Of a DNA stretch of 64,000 bases, positions 8,057-17,139 are shown piece after piece (position 1 is the stretch's first letter; every line of letters starts with the position of its first letter). Under the pieces are notes generated by a model that saw nothing but the letters and a program-made list of their open reading frames with translations, ran no database searches and was not told the DNA's origin. Source of the stretch: Diaphorobacter sp. HDW4A (lineage in GTDB: Bacteria > Pseudomonadota > Gammaproteobacteria > Burkholderiales > Burkholderiaceae_C). The DNA lies in assembly GCF_011305995.1 (NCBI RefSeq), contig NZ_CP049910.1:4650001-4714000 (forward strand). The letters are read 5' to 3'. A program made the position numbers and the translations under genes.

Positions 8057-8518
8057 TTACTTGTTGCGGTAGGCGTCGTGGCAGGATTTGCAGCTGTTGG
8101 CGGTCGCGCCGAACGCGGCCTTCATGCCTTCGAGAGTGCCGGTCTTGGTAGCGACGGCCAGCTTGGCGGACTCCGCCACCAGCTTGTCGGCATGCTCCTT
8201 GAACTTCTCGGGCTCCAGCCAGATGTCGTCCTTGGCCTTGGTGGGGGCACCCTTTTCGGTCCCCGGACCAAAGGCAGCCCACGGCAGCTTGGCCATCGCG
8301 GCCACCACATCGGCGTTTTCCTGCGCGGCCTTGGCGTCAAACGGGATCTTGCCCTGCGCCATTGCACCCAGACGACCGAAATGCTGTCCCATGACGAACA
8401 GCGCGCCCTGGCGATATTTGATGGCGTCTTCCGCCTTGGCGAACTGCGCCGATGCTGGCAGCGCAAACAGGGTGCAGGCCGAGGTGGCAAGAATCGTGGC
8501 TAGCGCTTTGTATTTCAT
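8057..8518 (-). CDS. Cytochrome c', c-type haem protein
   Basis: This is a periplasmic four-helix-bundle haem protein of 153 residues. The Sec signal peptide ends at about residue 24 (PASAQF). The single haem motif CKSCH lies close to the C-terminus, as in the cytochrome c' (class II) family. Family members bind NO and CO and can protect against NO. It is divergent from a cytochrome b561 gene, a common pairing for c' or c556-like proteins. The ATG at 8518 is the start of the signal peptide; the upstream frame is not supported. Confidence 0.92.
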   Translation of the reverse strand: MKYKALATILATSACTLFALPASAQFAKAEDAIKYRQGALFVMGQHFGRLGAMAQGKIPFDAKAAQENADVVAAMAKLPWAAFGPGTEKGAPTKAKDDIWLEPEKFKEHADKLVAESAKLAVATKTGTLEGMKAAFGATANSCKSCHDAYRNK

Positions 8519-8704
8519 CGTGGCGACCTTTCGTTCTTTCTTGGTTGAGTGGGGAACACGGACACATTCAAAATAGCCGACAAGGCGGCCGAATGCATGA
8601 CACATCCGCCCTTTGCCCACTATCATCGGCCATTGTGTCCGCTTCCTATTGGAAGTGCACGCGGGTTGCGCTTTATTTCAAACAACGCCCACGAAATCCA
8701 CGGT

Positions 8705-9361
8705 ATGCCCAACACCTCTGTCCGCATCTGGGACCTTCCCACACGTCTGTTTCACTGGGCACTTGCCATCTGCATGGTGTCTCTTGTGGTGACCGCCAAG
8801 CTGAACGCCATGGACTGGCATTTCCGACTGGGATACTGCGTGCTCGCGCTGCTGGTGTTTCGCGTGATGTGGGGTCTCGTGGGGGGGTACTGGTCGCGCT
8901 TCAAGAGCTTTCTGTTCACGCCGAGCCAGTTTGCAAGGCATCTCGCTGGCAAGGAAGACCATTCGACTGGTCATTCGCCGATAGGCGCGCTGTCGGTGTT
9001 CACACTGCTGCTCGCGCTAGTCCTTCAGGTCATGACCGGGCTCATGAGCGATGACGAAATTTCCGTCTCCGGCCCGCTCACCCGATTTGTCTCTGGCGAA
9101 CTGGTCAGCACCGCGACGTGGTGGCATGCCAAGATCGGGCAGTACCTCATCTACGTTCTGGTCGGATTGCATGTACTCGCAATTGTGGTCTATGCAGTGC
9201 GCGGCAAGAAGCTGCTCGCTCCCATGATCACCGGCGACAAGCAATTGCCCGCCGCCACCCGCGCCTCAAGCGACAGCGCGGCCACCCGCATCGCCGCACT
9301 GGTTCTGCTGGGGGCGGCCGGTGGATTTGCCTGGTGGGTGTCCACATTAGGGTCAATCTGA
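8705..9361 (+). CDS. Cytochrome b561 family protein
   Basis: This is an inner membrane dihaem b-type cytochrome of 218 residues. It begins MPNTSVRIWDLPTRLFHWAL, with the first conserved haem-ligand His in LFHW. At least four membrane helices follow, with a late YVLVGLHVLAIVVY segment carrying another conserved His. Family members pass electrons from the quinone pool to periplasmic c-type cytochromes; the divergent cytochrome c' gene is a likely partner. No strong ribosome binding site precedes the ATG at 8705, but upstream sequence lacks family similarity. Confidence 0.88.
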   Translation: MPNTSVRIWDLPTRLFHWALAICMVSLVVTAKLNAMDWHFRLGYCVLALLVFRVMWGLVGGYWSRFKSFLFTPSQFARHLAGKEDHSTGHSPIGALSVFTLLLALVLQVMTGLMSDDEISVSGPLTRFVSGELVSTATWWHAKIGQYLIYVLVGLHVLAIVVYAVRGKKLLAPMITGDKQLPAATRASSDSAATRIAALVLLGAAGGFAWWVSTLGSI

Positions 9362-9446
9362 AATCGACATGCCGCAAGCAGCGACTACACTGGGTTCATC
9401 ATTGTTTTGCGCGCGGAAGCCTCAGCGTCTGCAGCCGCGCCCTTGA

Positions 9447-9950
9447 TTGCCCGTGGACGACCACTCACACTCCATCTCCCTGACCACGCCCACGCAACCC
9501 CGCGAGATGGAAGTGGTGCGTGATATCTTCCGCGAATATGCCGGAACGCTGGACGTCGATCTGTCATTTCAGGATTTCGAAGAGGAACTGACCACCCTGC
9601 CCGGTGAATACGCCGCACCGCGCGGCCAGATCCTGCTGGCCTATGTGGATGGAAGCCTCGCGGGCTGCTGCGCCCTGCGGCCACTGGACGCGGCCGACTA
9701 CACCAACGCCGCCGAAATGAAACGCCTCTATGTGCGCAAGGCATTTCGCGGTTTTGGCCTGGGCCGTACTCTGGTCGAGGGCATTCTGGATGCCGCACGC
9801 CTTTCCGACTACGCCTGCGTGCTGCTCGACACGCTCGACGGCATGGAATCCGCACGTGCGCTCTACGCCGATCTCGGCTTCGAAGAAATCCCACCGTACT
9901 ATCACAACCCCGTGGCGGGCTCCCATTACCTCAAGGTCGATCTCGACTGA
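9447..9950 (+). CDS. GNAT family N-acetyltransferase
   Basis: This is an acetyl-CoA-dependent N-acetyltransferase of 167 residues. The acetyl-CoA loop is visible in VRKAFRGFGLGRTLVEG, after the EMKRLYV strand, and the C-terminal SARALYADLGFEEIPPYYHNP is a typical GNAT ending. The substrate is unknown. The start is uncertain: TTG at 9447 or GTG at 9453, neither with a good ribosome binding site. The 3' end overlaps the convergent DUF523 gene by 25 bp. Confidence 0.85.
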   Translation: MPVDDHSHSISLTTPTQPREMEVVRDIFREYAGTLDVDLSFQDFEEELTTLPGEYAAPRGQILLAYVDGSLAGCCALRPLDAADYTNAAEMKRLYVRKAFRGFGLGRTLVEGILDAARLSDYACVLLDTLDGMESARALYADLGFEEIPPYYHNPVAGSHYLKVDLD

Positions 9951-10447
9951 GTTGCGCGCTCGATGGCGGCCAGGCACGCCGCCGCCTCGTCCCACTGGTT
10001 CTCGCTGAACACCTGCACGCCAACGGCCCTCAGCGCCGCAGCGGTCACCCCGTCGCGCTCCACGCGGACACCCGAGAAGCTGCCATCGGCAATCCATGAA
10101 CTGCCGCACGACGGACTACCCTCCTTGAGCACCGCCACGCGAATGTCGAACTCCCGCGCCACATGCACGGCCCTCTCCGCGCCCAGCACGAAGGCCACGG
10201 ACACATCCCTGCCGTCGTGATCAACCACGTGTGAGCGGTGCATGAGCACATCGGCGCCCGACGCGCCCACATCGATCTCCGCAGGCGCTCTCGGCGTCGG
10301 CAGCCCGCCCTCCATCTCCGGACACAGCAGGCGCAGCCGCCCCTCGGACTGCCAGCGCTCCGGCACCGGATGAACGCAGCGCTTGCTGCCGCCATCGTAG
10401 CGCACGGGTAGGCCCATCAGGCAGGCACTGACCATCACTTGCAGCAC
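9926..10447 (-). CDS. DUF523 domain protein
   Basis: This is a protein of 173 residues belonging to the uncharacterised DUF523 family. It begins MLQVMVSACLMGLPVRYDG and carries the family's Cys motifs (SACLMG, LLCPEMEGGLP, KEGSPSCGSS). Four well-placed Cys suggest metal or Fe-S binding (inference). The biochemical function is not known. It is convergent with the acetyltransferase gene and is preceded by the SDR gene on the same strand. Confidence 0.88.
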   Translation of the reverse strand: MLQVMVSACLMGLPVRYDGGSKRCVHPVPERWQSEGRLRLLCPEMEGGLPTPRAPAEIDVGASGADVLMHRSHVVDHDGRDVSVAFVLGAERAVHVAREFDIRVAVLKEGSPSCGSSWIADGSFSGVRVERDGVTAAALRAVGVQVFSENQWDEAAACLAAIERATQSRSTLR

Positions 10448-10478
10448 GGTAACCTCGGTGATTCGAACAATGCGGAAT

Positions 10479-11189
10479 TCACACGCCGTGCATCAGGCCA
10501 CCATCCACGCGCAGGTTCTGCCCGGTGATGTAGCTCGCTGCATCCGAGGCCAGGAACGCAATCGTCGCTGCGACCTCTTCGGCTTTGCCGTAGCGTTGCA
10601 TCGGCACGGCGGCGCGTCGCTCTTCCTTCGCAGGCAGGCTGTCGATCCAGCCCGGCAGCACGTTGTTCATGCGCACCCCATCCTTGGCGAACTGGTCGCA
10701 GAAGATCTTCGTGAAGGCCGCCAACCCGGAGCGCGCCATAGCCGACGTGGGAAACATCTCCGAAGGCTCGAACGTCCATGCCGTGGAGATGTTCACGATG
10801 GCACCCCCACCCTGCTTCTGCATGATCGGCGCGACGATGCGCACAGCACGCACGACGTTGAGGAAATAAACCTCAAGGCCCTTGATCCAGTCGGCATCCG
10901 ATATTTCCAGCAACGGCCCCTTGGGGCCATGCCCGGCGCCGTTCACCAGCACATCGATGCGGCCCCAGCGCGCCATCACCGCATCGGCGAGCTTCTGAAT
11001 GTCCGCCACGTTTTGATTCGAGCCCGTCACGCCGATCCCGCCCAGCTCCGTAGCCAGCGCCTCACCACGCCCGGACGATGAGAGAATCGCCACCTCGAAC
11101 CCATCCGCACGCAGCTTGCGCGCCGCAGCGGCCCCCATGCCACTGCCGCCAGCGATGACCACCGCCACCTTCAAAGACTTTTCACTCAT
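10479..11189 (-). CDS. Atypical short-chain dehydrogenase/reductase
   Basis: This is an SDR-fold protein of 236 residues. The cofactor loop is GGSGMGAAAA and the structural motif NGAG is present (residues about 90). The usual catalytic YxxxK is absent: the aligned stretch PTSAMARSGLAAFTK has Ser and Arg at the Tyr and Lys positions. The C-terminal part (LPGWIDS, ITGQNLRVDGG) is normal. It may therefore be a non-classical reductase or a binding protein. The third of three consecutive ATG codons (11189) was taken as start because GGAG lies 6 nt upstream. Confidence 0.85.
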   Translation of the reverse strand: MSEKSLKVAVVIAGGSGMGAAAARKLRADGFEVAILSSSGRGEALATELGGIGVTGSNQNVADIQKLADAVMARWGRIDVLVNGAGHGPKGPLLEISDADWIKGLEVYFLNVVRAVRIVAPIMQKQGGGAIVNISTAWTFEPSEMFPTSAMARSGLAAFTKIFCDQFAKDGVRMNNVLPGWIDSLPAKEERRAAVPMQRYGKAEEVAATIAFLASDAASYITGQNLRVDGGLMHGV

Positions 11190-11333
11190 CATCATCTCCA
11201 AATTAGTGGCTCGAATATAGCGGGCCTCAGCGGTGACGTCGCAGATCGAGTCTGCCCAACACAATGCCGAGAAAGCCCTGCAGGCCATACACCGAAGCCA
11301 CAAGCCTCGCAAACAACACGCCCAGAAAAGAAA

Positions 11334-11358
11334 AAGACCCGCAGAACAAACTGCGAGC
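11334..11358 (-). terminator. Rho-independent terminator of peroxiredoxin gene
   Basis: On the minus strand a 7-bp stem (CTCGCAG with CTGCGGG, one G-U pair) is followed by a long T-rich tract. A second small hairpin, GAACTCC/GGAGTTC at 11369-11387, lies between it and the stop codon. Confidence 0.75.
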
Positions 11359-11397
11359 CCTTCTGAACGAACTCCAGCAAGGAGTTCAACGAATCAA

Positions 11398-11904
11398 TCA
11401 AGCCTTGGCTTGCTTGAGCATGGTGTCGGCATCGCTCACTTCGAACTTGCCGGGACCTTCGACGTTTAGGGTTACCACCTTGCCGTCCTTGACCAGCATG
11501 GAATAGCGATTGCTGCGCAGACCCAGACCCTTGCCGTTCAGATCGAGTGTCAGGCCGGTAGCCTTGGCAAAAGCGGCGTCGCCGTCGGCCAGCATGCGTA
11601 CCTTGCCGTCCGTCTTCTGATCACGCGCCCAAGCGCCCATGACGAACGCGTCGTTCACCGAGAGGCACCAGATTTCGTCCACACCGGCGGCATTGAGTGC
11701 AGCAGCCTGCTCGACGTAGCCGGGCACGTGCTTGGCGGAGCAAGTGGGCGTGAATGCGCCTGGAACAGCAAAAATGGCAATCGTTTTGCCAGCTGCCGCC
11801 TTCTGTACGTCCACAGCGTTCGGGCCGATGCTGCAACCGCCGCCTTCGACTTCCGAGTATTCCATCAGCGTTGCTGCGGGAAGGATGTCACCTACTTTGA
11901 TCAT
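11398..11904 (-). CDS. Peroxiredoxin, Prx5-like
   Basis: This thiol peroxidase of 168 residues reduces hydrogen peroxide or alkyl hydroperoxides. The catalytic Cys lies in VPGAFTPTCSAKHVPGY, near residue 50. A second Cys in IWCLSVND could be the resolving residue, as in atypical 2-Cys Prx5 proteins. No glutaredoxin domain is fused. AAGGAG precedes the ATG at 11904. The gene has its own terminator and follows the end of the ribosomal operon, so it is probably transcribed independently. Confidence 0.93.
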   Translation of the reverse strand: MIKVGDILPAATLMEYSEVEGGGCSIGPNAVDVQKAAAGKTIAIFAVPGAFTPTCSAKHVPGYVEQAAALNAAGVDEIWCLSVNDAFVMGAWARDQKTDGKVRMLADGDAAFAKATGLTLDLNGKGLGLRSNRYSMLVKDGKVVTLNVEGPGKFEVSDADTMLKQAKA

Positions 11905-11961
11905 GCTTTGCTCCTTGTTGAGATGTGAACGATTGGGCGCACGATCATCTTCCGGACGCCC

Positions 11962-11995
11962 AAAAAGAAAAACGACCCACATTGTGGGTCGTTTC
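11962..11995 (-). terminator. Terminator of the S10 operon
   Basis: Stem AACGACCCAC/GTGGGTCGTT (11971-11980 and 11984-11993), then on the minus strand a T-rich run. It closes the ribosomal transcript 34 nt after the rpsQ stop. Confidence 0.9.
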
Positions 11996-12028
11996 TTCAG
12001 GCCTTGCAGCCGGTGGAGCCTTTAAGGC

Positions 12029-12298
12029 TTACACCAGAGCAGCCTTTTGCACCAAGCGGGTAGCAACCCAGTTCTTGGTCTTGGACAGCGGGCGGCTTTC
12101 CGTGATTTCGATGGTGTCACCCGTCTTGTATTCACCGTTTTCGTCGTGCGCGTGGTACTTGCTCGAACGAATCATGATCTTGTCATAGATCGGGTGCTTC
12201 ACGCGACGCTCTACGAGCACCGTCACAGTCTTAGCGCGCTTGTCGCTCACCACCTTGCCAATCAAGGTGCGCTTGAGGGATGTTTTAGCTTCCGTCAT
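12029..12298 (-). CDS. rpsQ: 30S ribosomal protein S17
   Basis: S17 (89 residues) binds 16S rRNA early in 30S assembly. The sequence has the family segments [18 protein letters not shown] and [16 protein letters not shown]. It is the last gene of the minus-strand ribosomal run: a strong terminator follows instead of the spc genes (rplN and onward). It is 12 nt downstream of rpmC. Confidence 0.98.
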   Translation of the reverse strand: MTEAKTSLKRTLIGKVVSDKRAKTVTVLVERRVKHPIYDKIMIRSSKYHAHDENGEYKTGDTIEITESRPLSKTKNWVATRLVQKAALV

Positions 12299-12310
12299 GT
12301 CGGCTCCTGA

Positions 12311-12508
12311 TTACTTGGCGGCTTGCTTTTCAGCAAGAATGGTCTTGGCACGGGCGATGTCGCGGCGGGTGGCCTTCAACGTCGCTGTGTTACCCAGTTG
12401 TTGCGTAGCCTTTTGCATGCGCAGACCAAAGTGAGCCTTTTGCAGGGACTTCACTTCGGCTTCGAGGCCGGCTACGTCTTTTTGGCGGAGTTCAGCAGAT
12501 TTAGTCAT
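12311..12508 (-). CDS. rpmC: 50S ribosomal protein L29
   Basis: L29 (65 residues) lies at the peptide exit tunnel and helps dock trigger factor and SRP. It is a small two-helix protein with [19 protein letters not shown] and a C-terminal [15 protein letters not shown]. It is 15 nt downstream of rplP in the S10 operon. Confidence 0.98.
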   Translation of the reverse strand: MTKSAELRQKDVAGLEAEVKSLQKAHFGLRMQKATQQLGNTATLKATRRDIARAKTILAEKQAAK

Positions 12509-12523
12509 TTCAATATCTCCTGA

Positions 12524-12940
12524 TCAAGCGCCAATTTGACGAGCAACGAAGGTCGTGCGCAGTGGCAGCTTTGCAGCAGCCAGGCGGAACGCTTCGCGAG
12601 CCAGTTCTTCGGGCACACCAACGATCTCGTAGAGCACCTTGCCGGGCTGAATTTCAGCGACGTAGTACTCTGGATTGCCCTTACCGTTACCCATACGGAC
12701 TTCGGCTGGCTTTGTCGAGATTGGCTTATCGGGGAACACACGGATCCAGATACGACCACCGCGCTTGACGTGACGCGAAATCGCGCGACGAGCGGCTTCG
12801 ATCTGACGGGCCGTCAGACGGCCGCGATCAGTGGACTTCAGACCGAAATCGCCAAAAGCAACGGAGTTGCCGCGTGTGGCGATACCGGTATTGCGGCCTT
12901 TTTGTTCCTTACGGAACTTGCGGCGTGCAGGTTGCAGCAT
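12524..12940 (-). CDS. rplP: 50S ribosomal protein L16
   Basis: L16 (138 residues) sits near the A-site of the peptidyl transferase centre. Family-typical parts include [30 protein letters not shown] and a C-terminal [10 protein letters not shown]. It starts 2 nt after the rpsC stop, in the conserved S3-L16-L29 order. Confidence 0.98.
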   Translation of the reverse strand: MLQPARRKFRKEQKGRNTGIATRGNSVAFGDFGLKSTDRGRLTARQIEAARRAISRHVKRGGRIWIRVFPDKPISTKPAEVRMGNGKGNPEYYVAEIQPGKVLYEIVGVPEELAREAFRLAAAKLPLRTTFVARQIGA

Positions 12941-12942
12941 CT

Positions 12943-13830
12943 TTATTCTCCTTTGCCGTCCGCTGCTGTAGCGGGCGCGTCAGTCTTGCGAACGCGCTTA
13001 ACGGCGGTTGCGTCGGTGCCACCGGCACCAGCGGGCTTGTCGCTACCATCAGCAGGAGCTGTGTTGGTACCGCCAGTACGGCGAGGACCACGGCCTGCAC
13101 CTGGACGACCATCACCGCGACCGTCACGACCATCGCGGCGTGGGCCACGTGGGCGACGCTCGTCGTCAGGACGTGGTGTCTCGACGGCTGGCAGATCGTT
13201 GCGACCCAATGTGTCGCCCTTGTAGACCCAGACCTTCACGCCGATCACACCGTAGGTGGTCTTGGCTTCGGAGGTGCCGTAGTCGATGTCGGCGCGCAGG
13301 GTGTGCAGTGGCACACGGCCTTCGCGGTACCACTCGGTACGTGCGATTTCGATACCGTTCAGACGGCCAGCCGACATGATCTTGATACCTTGAGCACCCA
13401 GACGCATGGCGTTTTGCATGGCGCGCTTCATGGCACGACGGAACATGATGCGCTTTTCGAGCTGCTGGGTGATCGAGTCAGCGATCAGCTTGGCATCGAT
13501 TTCAGGCTTGCGCACTTCTTCGATGTTCACTGCCACTGGCACGCCCAAGCGAGCGGCGAGCTCCTTCTTGAGCGCTTCGATGTCTTCGCCCTTCTTGCCG
13601 ATCACGACGCCCGGACGAGCCGAGTAAATCGTGATGCGTGCGTTCTTGGCAGGACGCTCGATCAGAACGCGCGAAACGGCTGCGTTCTTCAGCTTGGCCT
13701 TCAGGTACTCGCGCACCTTGATGTCTTCGGCCAGCATGCCCGCGAAATCGCGGTTGCTTGCGTACCAACGGCTTGCCCAGTTGCGGCTAACTGCAAGGCG
13801 GAAGCCGGTTGGGTTGATTTTCTGTCCCAT
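12943..13830 (-). CDS. rpsC: 30S ribosomal protein S3 with long C-terminal tail
   Basis: S3 lies at the mRNA entry site and has mRNA helicase activity with S4 and S5. Residues 1 to about 212 are canonical ([16 protein letters not shown] domain with [18 protein letters not shown], then [13 protein letters not shown]). At 295 residues it is clearly longer than E. coli S3 (233). The extra C-terminal 75 or so residues are a low-complexity tail, first rich in Arg, Gly, Asp and Pro, then in Ala, Thr, Gly and Lys. The frame is intact and leads normally to rplP. Confidence 0.97.
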   Translation of the reverse strand: MGQKINPTGFRLAVSRNWASRWYASNRDFAGMLAEDIKVREYLKAKLKNAAVSRVLIERPAKNARITIYSARPGVVIGKKGEDIEALKKELAARLGVPVAVNIEEVRKPEIDAKLIADSITQQLEKRIMFRRAMKRAMQNAMRLGAQGIKIMSAGRLNGIEIARTEWYREGRVPLHTLRADIDYGTSEAKTTYGVIGVKVWVYKGDTLGRNDLPAVETPRPDDERRPRGPRRDGRDGRGDGRPGAGRGPRRTGGTNTAPADGSDKPAGAGGTDATAVKRVRKTDAPATAADGKGE

Positions 13831-13846
13831 TTTCTTCCCTTAGGCC

Positions 13847-14179
13847 TTAGTTACCCACAGTCACGTACACATGGCACGTGGGCTTGCTGATGCGATTGCC
13901 GCGGCCCTTGGCGCGAGCGGTGAAACGCTTGAGTGTGGTGCCTTGCTCGACGTAGATGGTCTTGACGCGGAGTTCGTCAATATCAGCACCGTCATTGTGC
14001 TCAGCGTTAGCGATTGCCGACTCGAGAACCTTCTTGATGATCACAGCAGCTTTTTTCTGTGTGAATTGCAAGGTGTTCAGAGCTTGGTCAACCTTCTTGC
14101 CACGGATGAGATCCGCTACCAGGCGACCCTTGTCAACCGACAGACGGACGCCCCGGAGGACTGCACGTGTTTCAGACAT
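13847..14179 (-). CDS. rplV: 50S ribosomal protein L22
   Basis: L22 (110 residues) lines the exit tunnel with its extended loop and contacts 23S rRNA. Recognisable segments are [18 protein letters not shown], then [11 protein letters not shown] and the C-terminal [13 protein letters not shown] loop. It stands 16 nt before rpsC in the S10 operon. Confidence 0.98.
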   Translation of the reverse strand: MSETRAVLRGVRLSVDKGRLVADLIRGKKVDQALNTLQFTQKKAAVIIKKVLESAIANAEHNDGADIDELRVKTIYVEQGTTLKRFTARAKGRGNRISKPTCHVYVTVGN

Positions 14180-14188
14180 GGTCGTTCC

Positions 14189-14467
14189 TTATTTCTTCTG
14201 GACTTTTTTGTCCGCGGGGTGACCCTTGAAGGTGCGCGTCAGGGCGAATTCGCCCAGCTTGTGGCCCACCATCTGGTCGGTAACATAGACCGGCACGTGT
14301 TGCTTGCCGTTGTGCACAGCAATGGTCAGACCGATGAAATCGGGCAGAACCATGGAACGACGCGACCAAGTCTTGACTGGCTTCTTATCCTTGGTGGCGA
14401 TGGCCTTTTCGACCTTTGCCAGCAAGTGATGGTCAACAAATGGGCCCTTTTTGAGAGAACGTGTCAT
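14189..14467 (-). CDS. rpsS: 30S ribosomal protein S19
   Basis: S19 (92 residues) binds the head of the 30S subunit with S13 near the A-site tRNA. It begins [16 protein letters not shown] and contains the signature [21 protein letters not shown]. It is 9 nt upstream of rplV. Confidence 0.98.
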   Translation of the reverse strand: MTRSLKKGPFVDHHLLAKVEKAIATKDKKPVKTWSRRSMVLPDFIGLTIAVHNGKQHVPVYVTDQMVGHKLGEFALTRTFKGHPADKKVQKK

Positions 14468-14477
14468 TTGCTACCCC

Positions 14478-15302
14478 TTACTTCTTACGACGCGACACGA
14501 TCATGGTCTGTGTGCGCTTGTTGTTACGGGTACGGTAGCCCTTCGTCAGGTTACCCCATGGGTCAACTGCGTGACGGCCTTCACCGGTACGACCTTCACC
14601 ACCACCGTGTGGGTGATCGATTGGGTTCATTGCAGTACCGCGGACGGTCGGACGGATACCCATCCAACGCTTCACACCGGCCTTGCCCAATTGGCGCAGG
14701 CTGTGTTCTTCGTTGGCGACTTCACCGATTGTGGCGCGGCACTCGATATGAATCTTGCGCACTTCGCCAGAGCGCATACGCACTTGAGCGTATGTGCCTT
14801 CACGGGCCAGCAGAGTTGCCGAAGCACCTGCGGAACGTGCGATCTGGGCACCAGCGCCGGGCTTGAGCTCGATGCAGTGAATGGTCGAACCCACCGGAAT
14901 GTTGCGGATGGGCAGGGTGTTGCCGACGCGGATCGGAGCTTCCGAACCGGAGATCAGCGTTGCACCGACTTCCACATTGCGCGGGGCGATGATGTAGCGA
15001 CGCTCGCCGTCTGCGTAGCACAGCAGTGCAATGTGCGCAGTACGGTTTGGATCGTATTCAACGCGCTCAACCTTGGCGGGGATACCGTCCTTGTTGCGCT
15101 TGAAGTCCACCACGCGATAGTGGTGCTTGTGACCACCGCCCTTGTGACGGGTAGTGATGTGACCGTTGTTGTTACGGCCAGCCTTCTGGAATTGTGGCTC
15201 CAGCAGGGCTGCGAACGGAGCACCCTTGTGCAGGTGATCACGTGTGACCTTCACCGCGCCACGTTGGCCCGGTGTGGTTGGTTTCAGCTTGATAACGGCC
15301 AT
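14478..15302 (-). CDS. rplB: 50S ribosomal protein L2
   Basis: L2 (274 residues) is needed for subunit association and peptidyl transfer. The C-terminal signature [20 protein letters not shown], containing the conserved His near the catalytic centre, is present, as is the N-terminal [13 protein letters not shown]. Genes rplW and rpsS flank it in the standard order. Confidence 0.99.
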   Translation of the reverse strand: MAVIKLKPTTPGQRGAVKVTRDHLHKGAPFAALLEPQFQKAGRNNNGHITTRHKGGGHKHHYRVVDFKRNKDGIPAKVERVEYDPNRTAHIALLCYADGERRYIIAPRNVEVGATLISGSEAPIRVGNTLPIRNIPVGSTIHCIELKPGAGAQIARSAGASATLLAREGTYAQVRMRSGEVRKIHIECRATIGEVANEEHSLRQLGKAGVKRWMGIRPTVRGTAMNPIDHPHGGGEGRTGEGRHAVDPWGNLTKGYRTRNNKRTQTMIVSRRKK

Positions 15303-15305
15303 GGT

Positions 15306-15641
15306 TTACGCAGCCTCCCCGGACAGGTTCAGCTCTTGACCTTCCTTCAGCAGCACGTATGCCTTGCGAACGTTGTCGCGACGGCCCACGGTCTTGCCAA
15401 AGCGCTTGGTCTTGCCCTTCGTGTTCACCACAGAAACGCCCTGCACCTCAACCTTGAACATCAATTCCACAGCGGCCTTGATTTCTGGCTTGGTAGCGTT
15501 CTGCAGCACCTTGAATGTCACAGCGTTGGACTTCTCAGCAACCATGGTGGCCTTTTCGGACACGATGGGAGCGACCAACACTTGCATCAGACGGCCTTCT
15601 TCGAAGGTGCGCTGTGCTGTAGTCGGATTAGTGCGGCTCAT
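15306..15641 (-). CDS. rplW: 50S ribosomal protein L23
   Basis: L23 (111 residues) is at the tunnel exit and is the docking site for trigger factor. Family parts are [37 protein letters not shown] and the C-terminal [11 protein letters not shown]. The start ATG overlaps the 3' end of rplD by 4 bp. A later Met at [10 protein letters not shown] would shorten the N-terminus by 18 residues, so the exact start is slightly uncertain. Confidence 0.97.
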   Translation of the reverse strand: MSRTNPTTAQRTFEEGRLMQVLVAPIVSEKATMVAEKSNAVTFKVLQNATKPEIKAAVELMFKVEVQGVSVVNTKGKTKRFGKTVGRRDNVRKAYVLLKEGQELNLSGEAA

Positions 15642-16258
15642 GCGAACATCTCCTTGAGCTTGTCGAGGGCACCCTTGGTGACGAGCACCTTCTTGTAGTG
15701 CACCAGCGACACCGGATCTGCATAACGTGGCTCGGTCACGAACACGTTCTTCAGATTGCGGGAAGCGAGGTACAGGTTCTCGTCCACTTCGTCAGCAATC
15801 ACCATCACGGATTGCAGATTCATGGCCTTGAACTTGTCGGCCAGGACCTTGGTCTTGGGCGAGTCGAGCTTGAGGGATTCAACCACGGCCAGACGACCGT
15901 CGCGGGCCAGTTGGGACAGGATCGAAGCCATACCAGCGCGGTACATCTTCTTGTTGATCTTCTGCGTGAAGTTTTCTTCAGGCAGATTCGGGAACACGCG
16001 ACCACCCCCACGCCACAGTGGCGAGGAAGTCATACCGGCACGTGCGTTGCCAGTACCCTTTTGCTTGAAAGGCTTCTTGGTCGAATGCTTGACCTGCTCG
16101 CGGTCCTTCTGGGCGCGAGTGCCTTGACGGCCGTTGGCGCGGAAGGCAACAACGATCTGGTGAACCAGGTCTTCGTTGTACTGACGGTCGAAAACGGTCT
16201 CGGGCACATCGATCTTCGATGCGGCCTGGCCTTGTTCATTCAGGAGTTCGAGCTGCAT
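15638..16258 (-). CDS. rplD: 50S ribosomal protein L4
   Basis: L4 (206 residues) binds 23S rRNA near the exit tunnel, and in E. coli it represses its own operon by acting on the S10 leader. The extended loop region [25 protein letters not shown] is present from about residue 45. The start overlaps the rplC stop by 1 bp. The leader ahead of rplC (see separate entries) is a candidate target for L4 control here (inference). Confidence 0.98.
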   Translation of the reverse strand: MQLELLNEQGQAASKIDVPETVFDRQYNEDLVHQIVVAFRANGRQGTRAQKDREQVKHSTKKPFKQKGTGNARAGMTSSPLWRGGGRVFPNLPEENFTQKINKKMYRAGMASILSQLARDGRLAVVESLKLDSPKTKVLADKFKAMNLQSVMVIADEVDENLYLASRNLKNVFVTEPRYADPVSLVHYKKVLVTKGALDKLKEMFA

Positions 16259-16932
16259 TAGTTCGCTCCTTTGGAAGCGGCTGCCTTGATGGCGGGACGC
16301 ACTGTCACGAAGCCACCCTTGGAGCCCGGAACAGCGCCCTTGATCATGAGCAGTTGACGTGCTTCGTCGATGCGAACCACGTCGAGATTTTGAGTGGTGA
16401 CAGTTTCGTCGCCCATGTGACCAGTCATGCGCTTGCCAGGAAACACGCGACCTGGATCCTGCGCCATACCGATCGAGCCTGGAACGTTGTGCGAACGGCT
16501 GTTACCGTGCGACGCGCGTTGCGAGCTCATGTTGTGACGCTTGATCGTACCGGCGTAGCCCTTACCGATCGAAGTGCCTTGCACGTCGACCTTCTGGCCC
16601 ACCGCGAACAGCTCTGCCACGGGCAGAGTTGCACCTGCGGCGTACTTGCCAGCAGTTTCAGCGGTCACGCGGAATTCACGGATCACTTCACCGGCTTCCA
16701 CACCCGCCTTGGCGAGGTGACCGGCTTGAGGCTTGGTCACACGCGAAGCTTTGCGCGAACCGAATGTCACTTGCAGCGACACGTAGCCATCGTTCTCTTG
16801 GGTTTTCACCTGGGTCACGCGGTTGTTAGAAACATCCACCACTGTGACAGGAATCGCATCCCCGTCATCAGTGAACAGACGCATCATGCCCACCTTGCGG
16901 CCCAGCAACCCGAGGGAGTTGCTCAGACTCAT
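16258..16932 (-). CDS. rplC: 50S ribosomal protein L3
   Basis: L3 (224 residues) initiates 50S assembly and its loop reaches the peptidyl transferase centre. It begins [20 protein letters not shown] and has the signature region [14 protein letters not shown] with a Gln of the GNSRSHN-like loop. The ATG at 16932 fits the family N-terminus and has GGAG upstream. Unusually, 270 bp separate it from rpsJ, and that gap holds a promoter and hairpins. Confidence 0.98.
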   Translation of the reverse strand: MSLSNSLGLLGRKVGMMRLFTDDGDAIPVTVVDVSNNRVTQVKTQENDGYVSLQVTFGSRKASRVTKPQAGHLAKAGVEAGEVIREFRVTAETAGKYAAGATLPVAELFAVGQKVDVQGTSIGKGYAGTIKRHNMSSQRASHGNSRSHNVPGSIGMAQDPGRVFPGKRMTGHMGDETVTTQNLDVVRIDEARQLLMIKGAVPGSKGGFVTVRPAIKAAASKGAN

Positions 16933-17003
16933 TGGTTTTCTCCAGTACTTCCGCCGCTCCGACTTCAATTGGCCAGAACGTTTGCACTACGTGCCCTGCA
17001 CCC

Positions 17004-17041
17004 AAAGTGCGCGAAAGAAGGTTAATAAAACTCCGCACTTT
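17004..17041 (-). promoter_or_regulatory. Hairpin in the rplC leader
   Basis: An 8-bp perfect inverted repeat, AAAGTGCG (17004-17011) and CGCACTTT (17034-17041), is transcribed in the leader upstream of rplC. It lies between the proposed promoter and the L3 start and could be part of an autoregulatory structure. No experimental support is known to me. Confidence 0.45.
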
Positions 17042-17110
17042 CTACCCATTCCCAATGCCGCAAGGGTTAACCCGATGCCTCATTCAGGACGCAAAAATGC
17101 GAAGCTCAAA

Positions 17111-17139
17111 AGTATAACGCGGACTGCCCTTTCAAGCAA
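17111..17139 (-). promoter_or_regulatory. Sigma70-like promoter ahead of rplC
   Basis: On the minus strand TTGCTT (17139-17134) is followed after 17 bp by TATACT (17116-17111). This is a good sigma70-type promoter in the rpsJ-rplC gap, giving a leader of about 170 nt. It overlaps a perfect 9-bp inverted repeat, ATAACGCGG (17114-17122) and CCGCGTTAT (17142-17150). That dyad could be an operator, or a terminator for read-through from rpsJ. Confidence 0.6.

Noticed and set aside
11192..11401. 69-codon frame between the SDR and peroxiredoxin genes
   Set aside because: It runs through the peroxiredoxin terminator and hairpins and has no recognisable product.
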